Shown here: positions 9,615 to 18,636 of the stretch, in pieces | How the letters are laid out: the number at the start of each line of letters is the position of its first letter | Numbering within the stretch: position 1 is the stretch's first letter | Assembly: GCF_001038425.2 (NCBI RefSeq) | Contig: NZ_LDPV02000050.1 | Span: 62,001-126,000 of the forward strand | Direction: 5' to 3' | From: Ornithinibacillus contaminans | GTDB lineage: Bacteria > Bacillota > Bacilli > Bacillales > Amphibacillaceae | Length of the DNA: 64,000 nt | The notes under the pieces: generated by a model | What the model was told of the DNA's origin: nothing | Seen by the model: the letters and a program-made list of their open reading frames with translations, nothing else | Database searches by the model: none | Position numbers and translations under genes: made by a program

Positions 9615-10744
9615 AATAATCTCTCCTCTGATAGTTGTTGAATCACATTTGGAGTCTTTATAGAAAGTTTCGTACCCTTAATATTTTCAATTTCTAGGCT
9701 TCCGTTGACAAAGTCTAACCGTTCTCTCATGCCGCGGAGACCATGTCCTTTTAACTGTTCAACATTCACGATACCAACCCCATCATCCTGAACGATTATA
9801 CAAACCTCTCTTGGTGTTTGCTCAATGAAAATGGTACATGTATTTGCTTTACTATGTTTTACAATATTCGTAACCGCCTCTTTTAAACACATACTCAGTA
9901 CATTTTCTACTAGTAATGGTATGTGCGCAAGCTCTGGATTACCCTTTAGATGGAAAGTCATCTCCGCTGCCTCAATTATCTGTTGAACATGGACAACCTC
10001 GTCCTTAAGTCTCGTTGAACGCATATCAGAAACCATTTCTCGAACTTCCTTCAGGGCAGTTCTTGCCGTCTGATTAATATCGTGTATTTCCTTTTGTGCT
10101 TTTTCAGGATGCTTATGAAGCAATTTTTCAGCCAGGTCACTTTTCAACCCGATTAAGGAAAGCTTTTGCCCTAATGTATCGTGTAAATCACGAGCAATAC
10201 GCTGTCTTTCTTCTACAACCATCAATTGAGAAATTCGTTTATTCGCATCTGCTAATTGATGCTCCAGTTTTTCCCGTTTGATTCGATTATACATTGTAAA
10301 GGGCAATAAGATAACACCAATCACACTGATTATAATAAATGGCAACTGGGTAATAAGCATCTGGCTTTGTGTAAAAAAGGCAATACTTGTTGCTGAAATG
10401 GTTGTCACTAGATGTACAACGTAGAGTGTTATAAATCCTGCTTTGTTCTGAATATTACCGATAAAAAAAGCAAGGAACAAGGAAAAGTACACAAATCCAA
10501 AATACAGTGTCATTCCTATACTTATTACCATCTCTATCGCAAACGAGACATACACTGTCCATCCCTTTTTGATAAACGATAACCGGTATGAAGTAAAAAA
10601 CAGTACAATCATGATGAAACCAATCAGGACTTCAATAGGTGATGAATACCGAATAATGAAGTAGAAAGGAAGGATACAAAAAATAATCCAAATATAAATA
10701 CTAAGACCGGTATTCTTTGAAAAGATATGGTACCAATTTTGCAT
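9611..10744 (-). CDS. desK: Sensor histidine kinase/phosphatase DesK (membrane thermosensor)
   Basis: 377 residues: about five hydrophobic segments in the first 150 residues, then a coiled-coil linker, a HisKA_3 dimerisation helix with His188 in RIARDLHDTLGQKLSLIGL, and a HATPase_c domain (NIVKHSKA N-box, DDGVGI and GHGLRGMRER G-boxes). His188 has the same number as in Bacillus subtilis DesK. Senses bilayer thickness and order: kinase at low temperature, DesR-P phosphatase when warm. Ribosome site GTAGGAGGAAG precedes the ATG. Lies between des and desR, with a strong hairpin in the des-desK gap. Confidence 0.95.
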   Translation of the reverse strand: MQNWYHIFSKNTGLSIYIWIIFCILPFYFIIRYSSPIEVLIGFIMIVLFFTSYRLSFIKKGWTVYVSFAIEMVISIGMTLYFGFVYFSLFLAFFIGNIQNKAGFITLYVVHLVTTISATSIAFFTQSQMLITQLPFIIISVIGVILLPFTMYNRIKREKLEHQLADANKRISQLMVVEERQRIARDLHDTLGQKLSLIGLKSDLAEKLLHKHPEKAQKEIHDINQTARTALKEVREMVSDMRSTRLKDEVVHVQQIIEAAEMTFHLKGNPELAHIPLLVENVLSMCLKEAVTNIVKHSKANTCTIFIEQTPREVCIIVQDDGVGIVNVEQLKGHGLRGMRERLDFVNGSLEIENIKGTKLSIKTPNVIQQLSEERLL

Positions 10745-10798
10745 ATGCTTCCTCCTACGCTAATCTTTGCTCTGAGTATAGCACAGATATTGAGCATG

Positions 10799-10853
10799 AT
10801 GAGAGAACTAACGGAATCGCTCGTTCTTCAGCGATTCCGCTAGTTCTTCTCAT
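10799..10853. other. Long hairpin between des and desK
   Basis: Left arm 10799-10821 and right arm 10830-10853 are almost perfectly complementary (about 22 bp, core ACGGAATCGCT / AGCGATTCCGC). No T-run follows on either strand, so it looks like an mRNA processing, stability or partial-attenuation element rather than a true terminator. It would let des be expressed above desKR. Confidence 0.75.
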
Positions 10854-10921
10854 GCCTTCGGGAAAAACTGTTCTGTTATACTTATCCTAGGCAAAATCCA
10901 ATGAAGAGCTTTTGGTTATGT

Positions 10922-11971
10922 TTATTCTTCTTGAACACTAGCCCTAGTAGTAATTTTTAATTCTGGCTTTTTATCCTTCAAGTATTTTTTTATTTCCTTA
11001 AAAGATATAAACGATTTACTTGATTGATCATACAGCCGGAACCGTATTGACTTCAAGCTGGATGCTAGTGTGATGGTAGTTGCTTTTTGTAACGGTGGTG
11101 TAGACTCATGTGCCTTTTCCAAATTATAATTTGGTACCCTTGGACTTAAGTGATGGACATGATGAAAGCCTATGCTCCCGGTTAACCATTGGATAATCTT
11201 AGGAAGCTTATAGTACGAGCTACCATCAACCGCTGCTTTTACATAATCCCATTCTTCTTCATTCTCAAAATAAGAATCCTCGAATTGATGTTGTACATAA
11301 AACAGCCAAATACCTAGTGCACCAGAAACAAATAAGATTGGGAGCTGCACGATTAGAAATGCTTGCCATCCAATTGCCCATATTAATAACGCATAGATTA
11401 AAGCTATGGAGAAATTAATAAGGTACGTATTCATTCTTTCCTTTCGTCTTGCACCTTTGCGATTAAAGCGATTGGAAACGAAGAATAAATAAATTGGTCC
11501 TAGTCCAAACATCACAATTGGATTACGGTAAAGGCGATAAGCCAACCTTCCCCAAAATGACGCTGCTACATATTCATCTACTGTCATGACCCATACATCA
11601 CCCGTTCCTCGTTTATCGAGGTTACTACTTGTAGCATGATGAATGGAATGGCTCCATTTCCATTTTTCAAAAGCAAAATGGGTAATGACTCCAGTGATTG
11701 TACCTAAAATCCGATTAGCTTTTTTGTTTTGGAAAAATGACATATGTGTACAGTCGTGAAAGATAATAAACGTTCGAACCACAAAACCTGCAGCAACGAT
11801 GGATAAAGCAAGACTTAACCATATGGATACCGCTATGCTTTGATAGGCGAGAAACCAAAGAAGAAAATAAGGAACAATTGTATTGATTATTTGAAACACA
11901 CTTGCCCTTGTATTTGACGTTGCAAACGGTGATACACTTTTTCTTAATTCTGCTTGTTTTTGTTTGCTCAT
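10922..11971 (-). CDS. des: Fatty acid desaturase (acyl-lipid delta-5 type)
   Basis: Integral membrane di-iron desaturase that introduces cis double bonds into phospholipid acyl chains, restoring fluidity in the cold. Three histidine boxes are present: HDCTH, HSIHH and HHVHH, with hydrophobic segments between them. Stretches such as HATSSNLDKRGTGD and NRFNRKGARRKER match Bacillus subtilis Des as I recall it. 349 residues from the ATG at 11969-11971, eight bases after GGAGG; an in-frame TTG further up is less likely. First gene of des-desK-desR. Confidence 0.96.
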   Translation of the reverse strand: MSKQKQAELRKSVSPFATSNTRASVFQIINTIVPYFLLWFLAYQSIAVSIWLSLALSIVAAGFVVRTFIIFHDCTHMSFFQNKKANRILGTITGVITHFAFEKWKWSHSIHHATSSNLDKRGTGDVWVMTVDEYVAASFWGRLAYRLYRNPIVMFGLGPIYLFFVSNRFNRKGARRKERMNTYLINFSIALIYALLIWAIGWQAFLIVQLPILFVSGALGIWLFYVQHQFEDSYFENEEEWDYVKAAVDGSSYYKLPKIIQWLTGSIGFHHVHHLSPRVPNYNLEKAHESTPPLQKATTITLASSLKSIRFRLYDQSSKSFISFKEIKKYLKDKKPELKITTRASVQEE

Positions 11972-12000
11972 TTCCTTTTCCTCCAATGTTCATTATTGTT

Positions 12001-12080
12001 ATTATTTATAATAAGTGCTACAACGTTTATCGATAAGTCATATTTGTCAGGACTTAAATGTGATAAGTGTCATATGTTTT
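12001..12080 (-). promoter_or_regulatory. Candidate des promoter with paired DesR boxes
   Basis: On the minus strand TATTAT (12008-12013) lies 17 bases from a poor -35 TTATCG, as expected for an activator-dependent promoter. Just upstream are two direct copies of GATAAGT(GT)CATAT, at 12032-12043 and 12062-12075, start to start 30 bases apart (about three helical turns), at roughly -31 to -75. Bacillus DesR-P binds about -28 to -77 of its des promoter. Assignment is by position and repetition only. Confidence 0.5.
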
Positions 12081-12161
12081 TATACCAAAAGGAATTTATT
12101 GGTTCTGCTTAGTAGTTAATTAGTATAATGAATTTATATAGAGCGAAGAGGAGGAGTAGAA

Positions 12162-12779
12162 ATGGATAGTAGGAGCATCCTTACGAAATTAGCGTCAATG
12201 GAACCCGGTATCATGGGACTCGACAGTTTTAAACGATCAGCTGTGTTAATTCCACTTGTTGAAATAGATGGCGAGACACATATTCTCTTTGAAGTTCGTT
12301 CCATGCAACTGCGCAGACAGCCTGGTGATATTTGTTTTCCAGGTGGAAGAATTGAAGCTGATGATCCTACAACCCAAGCCTGTGCAGTACGAGAAACGGC
12401 AGAGGAACTTGGCATAAGCGAAGGAAGCATTCAAGATGTAATCCCCATTGATTATGTTGTTTCCGATATGGGAAGAATTATTTATCCCTTTGTTGGAAAA
12501 ATTCCAGACTTGGATCAAATCACACCAAGCACAATGGAAGTGGAAGAGATTTTCACTGTACCATTATCCTACCTCCAGCAAACAACTCCAGAGGTTTACC
12601 GGGTGAATTTCAAGGTCTCTCCAGAAGAAAATTTCCCATTCCATTTAATTGTTGGTGGTGAAAATTACAACTGGCAAATGCGACATATTGAAGAACTATT
12701 TTACCTGTATGAGGACCGAGTTATTTGGGGATTAACCGCAAAGATATTACAGCATTTTTTACACTTGATTGAACGGTAA
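12162..12779 (+). CDS. NUDIX hydrolase, CoA-pyrophosphatase type
   Basis: Hydrolase of 205 residues expected to split CoA or acyl-CoA into phosphopantetheine and 3',5'-ADP. The Nudix box is GGRIEADD...RETAEELGI (about 62-86), with the catalytic REXXEE glutamates. It is preceded by the CoA-specific UPF0035 signature (LFEVRSMQLRRQPGDICFPGG), which separates this group from ADP-ribose or mutT-like members. Ribosome site GAGGAGGAG is six bases before the ATG. Monocistronic, convergent with the MFS gene and sharing its terminator. Confidence 0.92.
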   Translation: MDSRSILTKLASMEPGIMGLDSFKRSAVLIPLVEIDGETHILFEVRSMQLRRQPGDICFPGGRIEADDPTTQACAVRETAEELGISEGSIQDVIPIDYVVSDMGRIIYPFVGKIPDLDQITPSTMEVEEIFTVPLSYLQQTTPEVYRVNFKVSPEENFPFHLIVGGENYNWQMRHIEELFYLYEDRVIWGLTAKILQHFLHLIER

Positions 12780-12808
12780 AAAACATCGGCGAGATTCCGA
12801 TGTTTTTC
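12779..12808. terminator. Bidirectional terminator
   Basis: AACATCGG / CCGATGTT stem with a 7-nt loop, A-run before and T-run after; serves both convergent genes. Confidence 0.92.
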
Positions 12809-12812
12809 ATTT

Positions 12813-14030
12813 TTATGCGGCACTTTCTTCTGGTTGTTCTTCAAGAAATTTAAAATATGGTATGATTAGGCCAATTAATGATGTGAGACAAATAATACTT
12901 CCAATTAAAACGTATAAAGGACGGACACCCCAAACATCACTTAGGATTCCTCCCACTAATACTCCAAACGGCAATACCCCTCTAATGATAAGCATTCTGA
13001 CGAAAAAGAGTTTCCCCATCAGATGATTCGGAACCATTTGTTGGAACATAGTCGTATTATGTGCGCTAAAAATCGCCATAGCTATACCTGCGATGGTCTC
13101 GGTTGTTATCGCAGAGACAATCGAATGGGTAAACGCAAGATTTAAGTAGGTGATACCGCCAACAACCAATGCCCCTAACATGACAAGTCGTTTACTTTTC
13201 AGTTTAATTTTACCGATAGCCATCGTTCCAATCACATAACCTAGTGGAAATCCTGCCATGAAATAACCATATACAGCATAGCTGCCATGTAATTCGGTCG
13301 TAACATATGGGATAGTCGTTACCATGGTAACACCAACACCAAATTGGACAAATGCTAGAAATATACTAAGCCACACAATACTCCGTTGCTTAAAAAAGTA
13401 GTGTAGCCCCTCGCGGAATTGCTCCAACCAAGTACCCCGGATAGTTTGGATGGTGCGCTTTTCTTCAACAAAAAAGACCAGCAAACCACTCGTCAGTAAC
13501 GCAATACAAACAAGCGATAACGTCACATGTATGCCGATATATTCAATCACAAGACCAGCAACAATCGGTGCTAGAAACGTCATTAGGCGGACCGTACCAT
13601 CCAGGTAACCATTAGCAATTGCTAGATGTTCTTTGCTAACCACTGTTGGTAAAATTGCTCTGTTGGCCGGGATATACAACGGTGTGATCAGACCGACAAT
13701 TATTTGTACCATATAAATATGCCACGGCATCAGCATATCAAAGGAAACTGCAATAAGCGGAATCAGGAAAATAACCCCCCGACTCCATAAGGCAATGACC
13801 ATAATCCACTTTCTACTCCAGCGATCAATATATGGGCCACTAAATAATTGCACGATGAGAGAAAGGGAGAAGTACAACAACCACATGCTACCAAGCGCCA
13901 ATGTCGAACCCGTTAATTCATAAATTAACAGTCCATTACAAAAGGTTCCAAATGCACCTCCAAGCTCCGATATCGCATTACCAATCCACAATCGTTTAAA
14001 CGATTTATTTTTCCACATTGTATGCACCAT
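12813..14030 (-). CDS. MFS transporter (drug-efflux-like)
   Basis: 405-residue membrane protein with about twelve hydrophobic segments. N-terminal WIGNAISELGGAFG and the loop 2-3 motif GPYIDRWSRKW (a D-R-x-x-R/K motif A) place it in the MFS_3 / macrolide-exporter-like branch. The charged central loop (about residues 190-215) divides two six-helix halves. Likely a proton-coupled exporter; the substrate is not evident. The ribosome site is weak (CAACGGGAAAA), and a second Met four codons on could be the start. No regulator is adjacent. Confidence 0.88.
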   Translation of the reverse strand: MVHTMWKNKSFKRLWIGNAISELGGAFGTFCNGLLIYELTGSTLALGSMWLLYFSLSLIVQLFSGPYIDRWSRKWIMVIALWSRGVIFLIPLIAVSFDMLMPWHIYMVQIIVGLITPLYIPANRAILPTVVSKEHLAIANGYLDGTVRLMTFLAPIVAGLVIEYIGIHVTLSLVCIALLTSGLLVFFVEEKRTIQTIRGTWLEQFREGLHYFFKQRSIVWLSIFLAFVQFGVGVTMVTTIPYVTTELHGSYAVYGYFMAGFPLGYVIGTMAIGKIKLKSKRLVMLGALVVGGITYLNLAFTHSIVSAITTETIAGIAMAIFSAHNTTMFQQMVPNHLMGKLFFVRMLIIRGVLPFGVLVGGILSDVWGVRPLYVLIGSIICLTSLIGLIIPYFKFLEEQPEESAA

Positions 14031-14257
14031 TTTTCCCGTTGAACTCCCGGTTAACTCTTTGCTGAATATAATTATTATATCGAAATTGAAGGGAGGATCA
14101 TCAATGATTTAATCATGATAAAGCGTTATCTTAACAACCATTTTAAAACCACATCCCCGGTAGTTGATTGCTAACAATTGGAGTGCAGTTCATATCCAAG
14201 CGTATTTTTGTCTTCATAATTGTCTTGTTTAACTAAAGCGCCAGTTAGTTGAAGAAG

Positions 14258-14713
14258 CTATTTTGCATTTTCTGCAATCCTTTTTAGTTCTTTTGCACGA
14301 GAAATTATAAAGTCTGTCATATACTTTTCCAAAAATAGTTTGTCAGCAATCATACCCATAGGACCAAAAGGTGATTTATACTTAAATGTATCAATCATTA
14401 GAGTTCCACCCTTTTCTTCTATAAATTGATGTGTATGACTAAAAGAACTAAATACCCCTTTTACCATAATATCAACAAACACAGCAGGCTTTTCCATATG
14501 AGTTACTTTCGCCGTTAGCCTTTGTTTAATACCAAAATGAGTAGCTTCCCAAGTAACAGTATCTCCCTCTTCTAATAACCCCTGTGTAACCCCATCAACA
14601 GCTTTTTCCTTAGTTTTGACAGTAGTCTCAGTGTGTATATCTACGTTTCTTGCAAGGTCAAAGCATACAGCAACAGGTGCTTGTATAAATTGCTTGTGCT
14701 TAATAATAGGCAT
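14258..14713 (-). CDS. SRPBCC (START-like) family protein
   Basis: 151 residues with the helix-grip pattern of polyketide-cyclase/START-like proteins: N-terminal FIQAPVAVCFDLARN, a central series of beta-strands (TVTWEATHFGIKQRLTAKV) and a long C-terminal helix (FIISRAKELKRIAE). These domains bind hydrophobic ligands; the ligand here is unknown. Start chosen at the ATG at 14711-14713, eight bases after AAGGAG; the upstream ATG is too near the ribosome site. Isolated gene. Confidence 0.85.
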   Translation of the reverse strand: MPIIKHKQFIQAPVAVCFDLARNVDIHTETTVKTKEKAVDGVTQGLLEEGDTVTWEATHFGIKQRLTAKVTHMEKPAVFVDIMVKGVFSSFSHTHQFIEEKGGTLMIDTFKYKSPFGPMGMIADKLFLEKYMTDFIISRAKELKRIAENAK

Positions 14714-14928
14714 CTGCATTTCTCCTTTTTAAGAACGTATTTTCATGTACCTTATTCAACTCTCCTACCCCGTAAGTTTAAGCACATATTTTCACAATAT
14801 TCCTATACTAGTTTAACACATCTTCTAATCATCCTAAATTTCACAAAAAATGTTGAGTTGTAATCCTACTTACTATCAGCGATCAACAATGAAAAAAGTA
14901 ATATTTTTTATAAAAACGTTGGTAGACC
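14714..14928. other. Intergenic, nothing recognised
   Basis: AT-rich; a plus-strand open frame crossing 14633-14863 overlaps the SRPBCC gene, lacks a ribosome site and has no family look. Confidence 0.5.
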
Positions 14929-14968
14929 AAAAAAGGCATCCCAATCAATATACGATTAGGTATGCCTC
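14929..14968 (-). terminator. Terminator of the helicase gene
   Basis: Imperfect stem AGGCATACCTAATC / GATTGGGATGCCT followed by a T-run on the minus strand. Confidence 0.85.
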
Positions 14969-15006
14969 TAGCTAGTTATATAAAATTTTCTCTAAAGCGA
15001 ACTATT

Positions 15007-16938
15007 CTAAACCCATTCCACATCTACCGGTAAAACATCACTAATCATCTGCTCATATTTTACTTTCTCTTCCTCACGCATCCAAATATGAACCGCTCCA
15101 CGATCATCATTCGTTCGAATTAAGCGTCCAATGCCTTGGCGTAGTCGTAAGAGCATGTACGGTGCATCAACTTCCTTTTCCGGGTCGACGGCATGCTTTC
15201 GTTTCGCTTTAAATACTGGATCCTTTGGTGGAAACGGAAGTGAAGATATCAATACTTGCGTTAGTGCCTCTCCTGGTACATCAAGCCCCTCCCAAAGATG
15301 GTAGGAACATAGAACGGCACTTACGTCTTCCTGGAAGTTTTTAACCGTTTCACTTATCTCATTGTCACCTTCGTATAAAACGGTAAACGACCATGCTTTT
15401 TCCTTCGACCACTCACGAAAATCATTCATTTCTTCCGCAGTGGAAAAGAGTACTAATGTATTGCCATTATTTTGTTGCAGCTTCTCTTCTAGCTGTGTCC
15501 ACTTCGCTTCTACTCCGCTATCCATATGGCCATATAATTTCATCTGTTCCTCGTAATCAAAGGGGGATTCCACCGAGAAGGAATCATACGAATCAATCCC
15601 TAGGCTTTTGGCTATATAGGTGAAGTCTCCACCCTGTGAAAGGGTCGCAGATGAGAATATGAACGGAATATTTTTCGAAAATACTTCCTTCTTCAACACA
15701 TCTTCAACTAATCGCGGCATCATCACAAGTGTCATAGTATCGGCGCTTTCTTCCATCCATGAAATTCCTTCGTCCTGCTTTAAAAAGATGGAGAGTCCAT
15801 AGTGATAGAATTCCAAATACTCTTCGATGATTTTCAAATGATAGCCATCGATCGTAAACATTTCCGAATCAAACACAAGTTGGTCGAGCAGCTTTTCCAC
15901 TTTTTCAAACAGGGAGGATGCCAATGCAAGCAAATCGCTGGATAATGTGATTTCCCTCCGATCAGAACCATCGATCGTGACTGAGACGTTCTCCATCGCA
16001 TCAAACCAATCCTCATGTAAGGTTAAAATATCCTCAATTAGGTATAGGGATTCCTCTCTGACATCTTGTCCCATATAACCTGTCAGTACTTGCTGTAACG
16101 TTTCCGAATGGAATCGGTACGTAAGCCCCTTTTGCGCAGCAAACTCAAGCAAATGTCCTTCATCAAAAATAACCGTGCTTGCTTCAGGTAGCAACGGAAT
16201 CTGTCCTTCTCGTTTTCGAGATTCCTTTGTCCAGACATGCTCCATGTAAAAATCATGAGAGCAAATAATCAGGTCTTTACTATGTCGATAGTACTCCCGA
16301 TTTAGCGTCTGTCCACTACGATGCCGTAATTGACAGGTAGAGCATTGCTGCAATGGATCCCAGGCAATCTTATCCCAGGTTTCATCAGATACCCACGGAT
16401 ATTCTTTGCGATCCCCGTATCGTTCAAAGGTTTTCTTGACCGGACTACTGTCATAGACAAATTCCGGAATTTGATCATGAACACGTAGAATGTCTTCATT
16501 ATCTGTAAAACCTGATAGCTGGTCTAGTTTTCTCGCACAAACATAATTCTCTCTTGCTTTGGCTAGCCTAACATCTACGTTTAGCCCAAGTGCCTTTTCT
16601 AGCTTCTCGATATCGCCGCCCTTTTTCACAAGCTGTTCAATTAAGGTTTCATCTGCACAGGAAATGATTGCAGGCTGACCCTTATATCTTGCATAGCAAA
16701 TGGCATACAGTAAATAGACAAAGGTTTTACCAGTCCCTACTCCCGCTTCCGCAAAAATCGTGCGCTTATTTTTAAAGGCTTGTTCCAGCTGAAACGCCAT
16801 ATAAATTTGTTCATCGCGAAGTTCATACCCTTGTTCAGGTAAGATATCGTAAAAAACATCCCCGACATAGTCACCTAATCGGTCAAAAAAGTTTTCTGTT
16901 TTGGAGATGGTAAATGGTAAGGCTTGAAATTCTGTCAT
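15007..16938 (-). CDS. ATP-dependent DNA helicase, DinG/XPD-like (YpvA type)
   Basis: Superfamily 2 helicase of 643 residues. Walker A AEAGVGTGKT (63-72), DEGH box (259-262), motif III-like FSSATLSQGG and motif VI QGIGRLIR are all visible. Between motifs Ia and II lie cysteines Cys134, Cys199 and Cys202 in the position of the XPD/DinG iron-sulfur domain; the fourth ligand is unclear (His205 or Cys226). Expected to unwind 5'-to-3' and act in repair of R-loops or damaged DNA. AGAGGGAATAAAC precedes the ATG. Separate from the dinG-aspB region of other Bacilli as far as visible. Confidence 0.9.
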   Translation of the reverse strand: MTEFQALPFTISKTENFFDRLGDYVGDVFYDILPEQGYELRDEQIYMAFQLEQAFKNKRTIFAEAGVGTGKTFVYLLYAICYARYKGQPAIISCADETLIEQLVKKGGDIEKLEKALGLNVDVRLAKARENYVCARKLDQLSGFTDNEDILRVHDQIPEFVYDSSPVKKTFERYGDRKEYPWVSDETWDKIAWDPLQQCSTCQLRHRSGQTLNREYYRHSKDLIICSHDFYMEHVWTKESRKREGQIPLLPEASTVIFDEGHLLEFAAQKGLTYRFHSETLQQVLTGYMGQDVREESLYLIEDILTLHEDWFDAMENVSVTIDGSDRREITLSSDLLALASSLFEKVEKLLDQLVFDSEMFTIDGYHLKIIEEYLEFYHYGLSIFLKQDEGISWMEESADTMTLVMMPRLVEDVLKKEVFSKNIPFIFSSATLSQGGDFTYIAKSLGIDSYDSFSVESPFDYEEQMKLYGHMDSGVEAKWTQLEEKLQQNNGNTLVLFSTAEEMNDFREWSKEKAWSFTVLYEGDNEISETVKNFQEDVSAVLCSYHLWEGLDVPGEALTQVLISSLPFPPKDPVFKAKRKHAVDPEKEVDAPYMLLRLRQGIGRLIRTNDDRGAVHIWMREEEKVKYEQMISDVLPVDVEWV

Positions 16939-17105
16939 GTTTATTCCCTCTTCACTTTTTTAAAAATCATACTTTTCATTGTACCATGTCGTGATTGTAT
17001 ACTTGTCACGGAAAGCTTTTTTACGTAGACTGTAAGACCTTCCGCTTTATTTTTTCCTCCATTAAGCTTATCATAAATACTATAGACAAATACTGGAGGG
17101 ATGTT

Positions 17106-18578
17106 ATGGACATAGGAATCGGAACCCTAATCTTTTTATTTTCGATCATGTTGATTCTAGGTGTTCTAGCCACTAAATTTTCTTCTCGCCTTGGTTTACC
17201 CGCTCTTATTTTATTCCTGTTAGCCGGCATGCTGCTAAATAACGTTATGTACTTTGATAATGTGGAACTCGCGCAGCTTATCGGTATCATGGCCCTTATT
17301 ATTATCCTGTTCGATGGTGGTACTCAAACCAAATGGACGAGTATCCGACCCATTATTGGTCCTGCCGGTGTACTTGCAACAATCGGTGTTTTATTAACGA
17401 CTGTCATAACTGGTCTAGCGGCAATTTACATTTTAGACTTCTCCTTACTAGAAGGAATGCTATTCGGAGCCATTGTTGGATCGACCGATGCCGCAGCTGT
17501 ATTCTCCGTTCTAGGTAATAAGAACTTCAACAAACGACTAACCTCAACCTTAGAAGCTGAGTCAGGATCAAATGACCCGATGGCAGTATTCTTGACTGTT
17601 GCATTAATCGAATTAATTCAATTTCCCGAGTCATCGGTATGGATGGCAGTTGGAAGCTTCTTTCTACAAATGGGCCTAGGGCTTCTATTCGGCTTAATCT
17701 TAGGAAAAGCAACGGTTATGATCATTAACCATATTAAGCTAGATACATCTGGATTATATCCTGTGTTTGCTATGGGAGCAGCAGTTTTCACCTATGCAAT
17801 CACAGACTCATTAGGCGGAAGTGGATTACTTGCTGTGTATGTGATGGCAGTATTTGTAGGAAACAGTGATTTAACCTACCGCTTCACCATTCTCCGCTTT
17901 AACGAAGGATTTGCGTGGATGATGCAAATCGTTATGTTTACCTTGCTTGGGCTATTAGTATTTCCAAATCAATTGCTCCATGTATTTTGGCAAGGGATTG
18001 CTTTAGCATTAATTCTCATGTTCGTCGCACGTCCGATTGCCATCTTTATTAGTATGATGTTCATGAAATACAATTTAAATGAAAAACTGTTTATTTCCTG
18101 GGCTGGGTTAAAAGGAGCTGTACCGATTGTTTTAGGTACTTACCCAATTATTGCTGGACTTGAAAATAGTCAATTGATTTTTAATGCTGTCTTTTTCGTT
18201 GTGTTATTCTCTGCGCTTGTTCAAGGTGGTACACTAACCTGGCTGGCGGAAAAATTAAATCTTGTGAATCATGACGACGACGACACCGCTCCTAGTATCG
18301 AATTAATTAATTTAGGTACGACTGAATCGGAAATCATGAAAATTACCATCGTAAAGGGAAGTCCTGCAAACGGTGTCTCCCTTAATCATTTAGATTTACC
18401 TAGAGATACATTAATTATTGGAATTACACGTAATAATAAGCTGCATACCCCAACAGGCGAGTCTGTCATTCAAAAAGGCGATACGGTTTACGTCTTAAGT
18501 GACAAAGAAAACAGACCGAAAGCAAAAGAAATCCTAATTGGGACAGAATTATCCGAAAACACGCAGCAAAGCGAATAA
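17106..18578 (+). CDS. K+ or Na+ / H+ antiporter, CPA1 family with TrkA-C domain (NhaP2/CvrA-like)
   Basis: 490 residues: about twelve membrane segments with the CPA1 core motif GSTDAAAVFSVLG and the ESGSNDPMAVFLT ion-binding stretch, where the acidic ND pair is expected to carry cation and proton. The cytosolic tail (about 400-475) is an RCK_C/TrkA-C domain (SPANGVSLNHLDLPRDTLI...VYVLSD) that probably binds a nucleotide. Exchanges cytosolic K+ or Na+ for H+, supporting salt and pH tolerance. Start chosen at the ATG at 17106, directly after GGAGGGATGTT; the frame continues upstream but without a ribosome site. Confidence 0.93.
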   Translation: MDIGIGTLIFLFSIMLILGVLATKFSSRLGLPALILFLLAGMLLNNVMYFDNVELAQLIGIMALIIILFDGGTQTKWTSIRPIIGPAGVLATIGVLLTTVITGLAAIYILDFSLLEGMLFGAIVGSTDAAAVFSVLGNKNFNKRLTSTLEAESGSNDPMAVFLTVALIELIQFPESSVWMAVGSFFLQMGLGLLFGLILGKATVMIINHIKLDTSGLYPVFAMGAAVFTYAITDSLGGSGLLAVYVMAVFVGNSDLTYRFTILRFNEGFAWMMQIVMFTLLGLLVFPNQLLHVFWQGIALALILMFVARPIAIFISMMFMKYNLNEKLFISWAGLKGAVPIVLGTYPIIAGLENSQLIFNAVFFVVLFSALVQGGTLTWLAEKLNLVNHDDDDTAPSIELINLGTTESEIMKITIVKGSPANGVSLNHLDLPRDTLIIGITRNNKLHTPTGESVIQKGDTVYVLSDKENRPKAKEILIGTELSENTQQSE

Positions 18579-18613
18579 AAATCGGGCAGTGCCAGGCACT
18601 ACCCGATTTTTTT
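18578..18613. terminator. Bidirectional terminator
   Basis: AAATCGGG-AGTGCC / GGCACT-CCCGATTT stem with A-run and T-run flanks between two convergent units. Confidence 0.93.
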
Positions 18614-18636
18614 ATTGGTTAAATTTTAAATTATCG

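Noticed and set aside
14633-14863. 76-codon plus-strand open frame
   Set aside because: No ribosome site, overlaps the SRPBCC gene in antisense, composition like AT-rich intergenic DNA.
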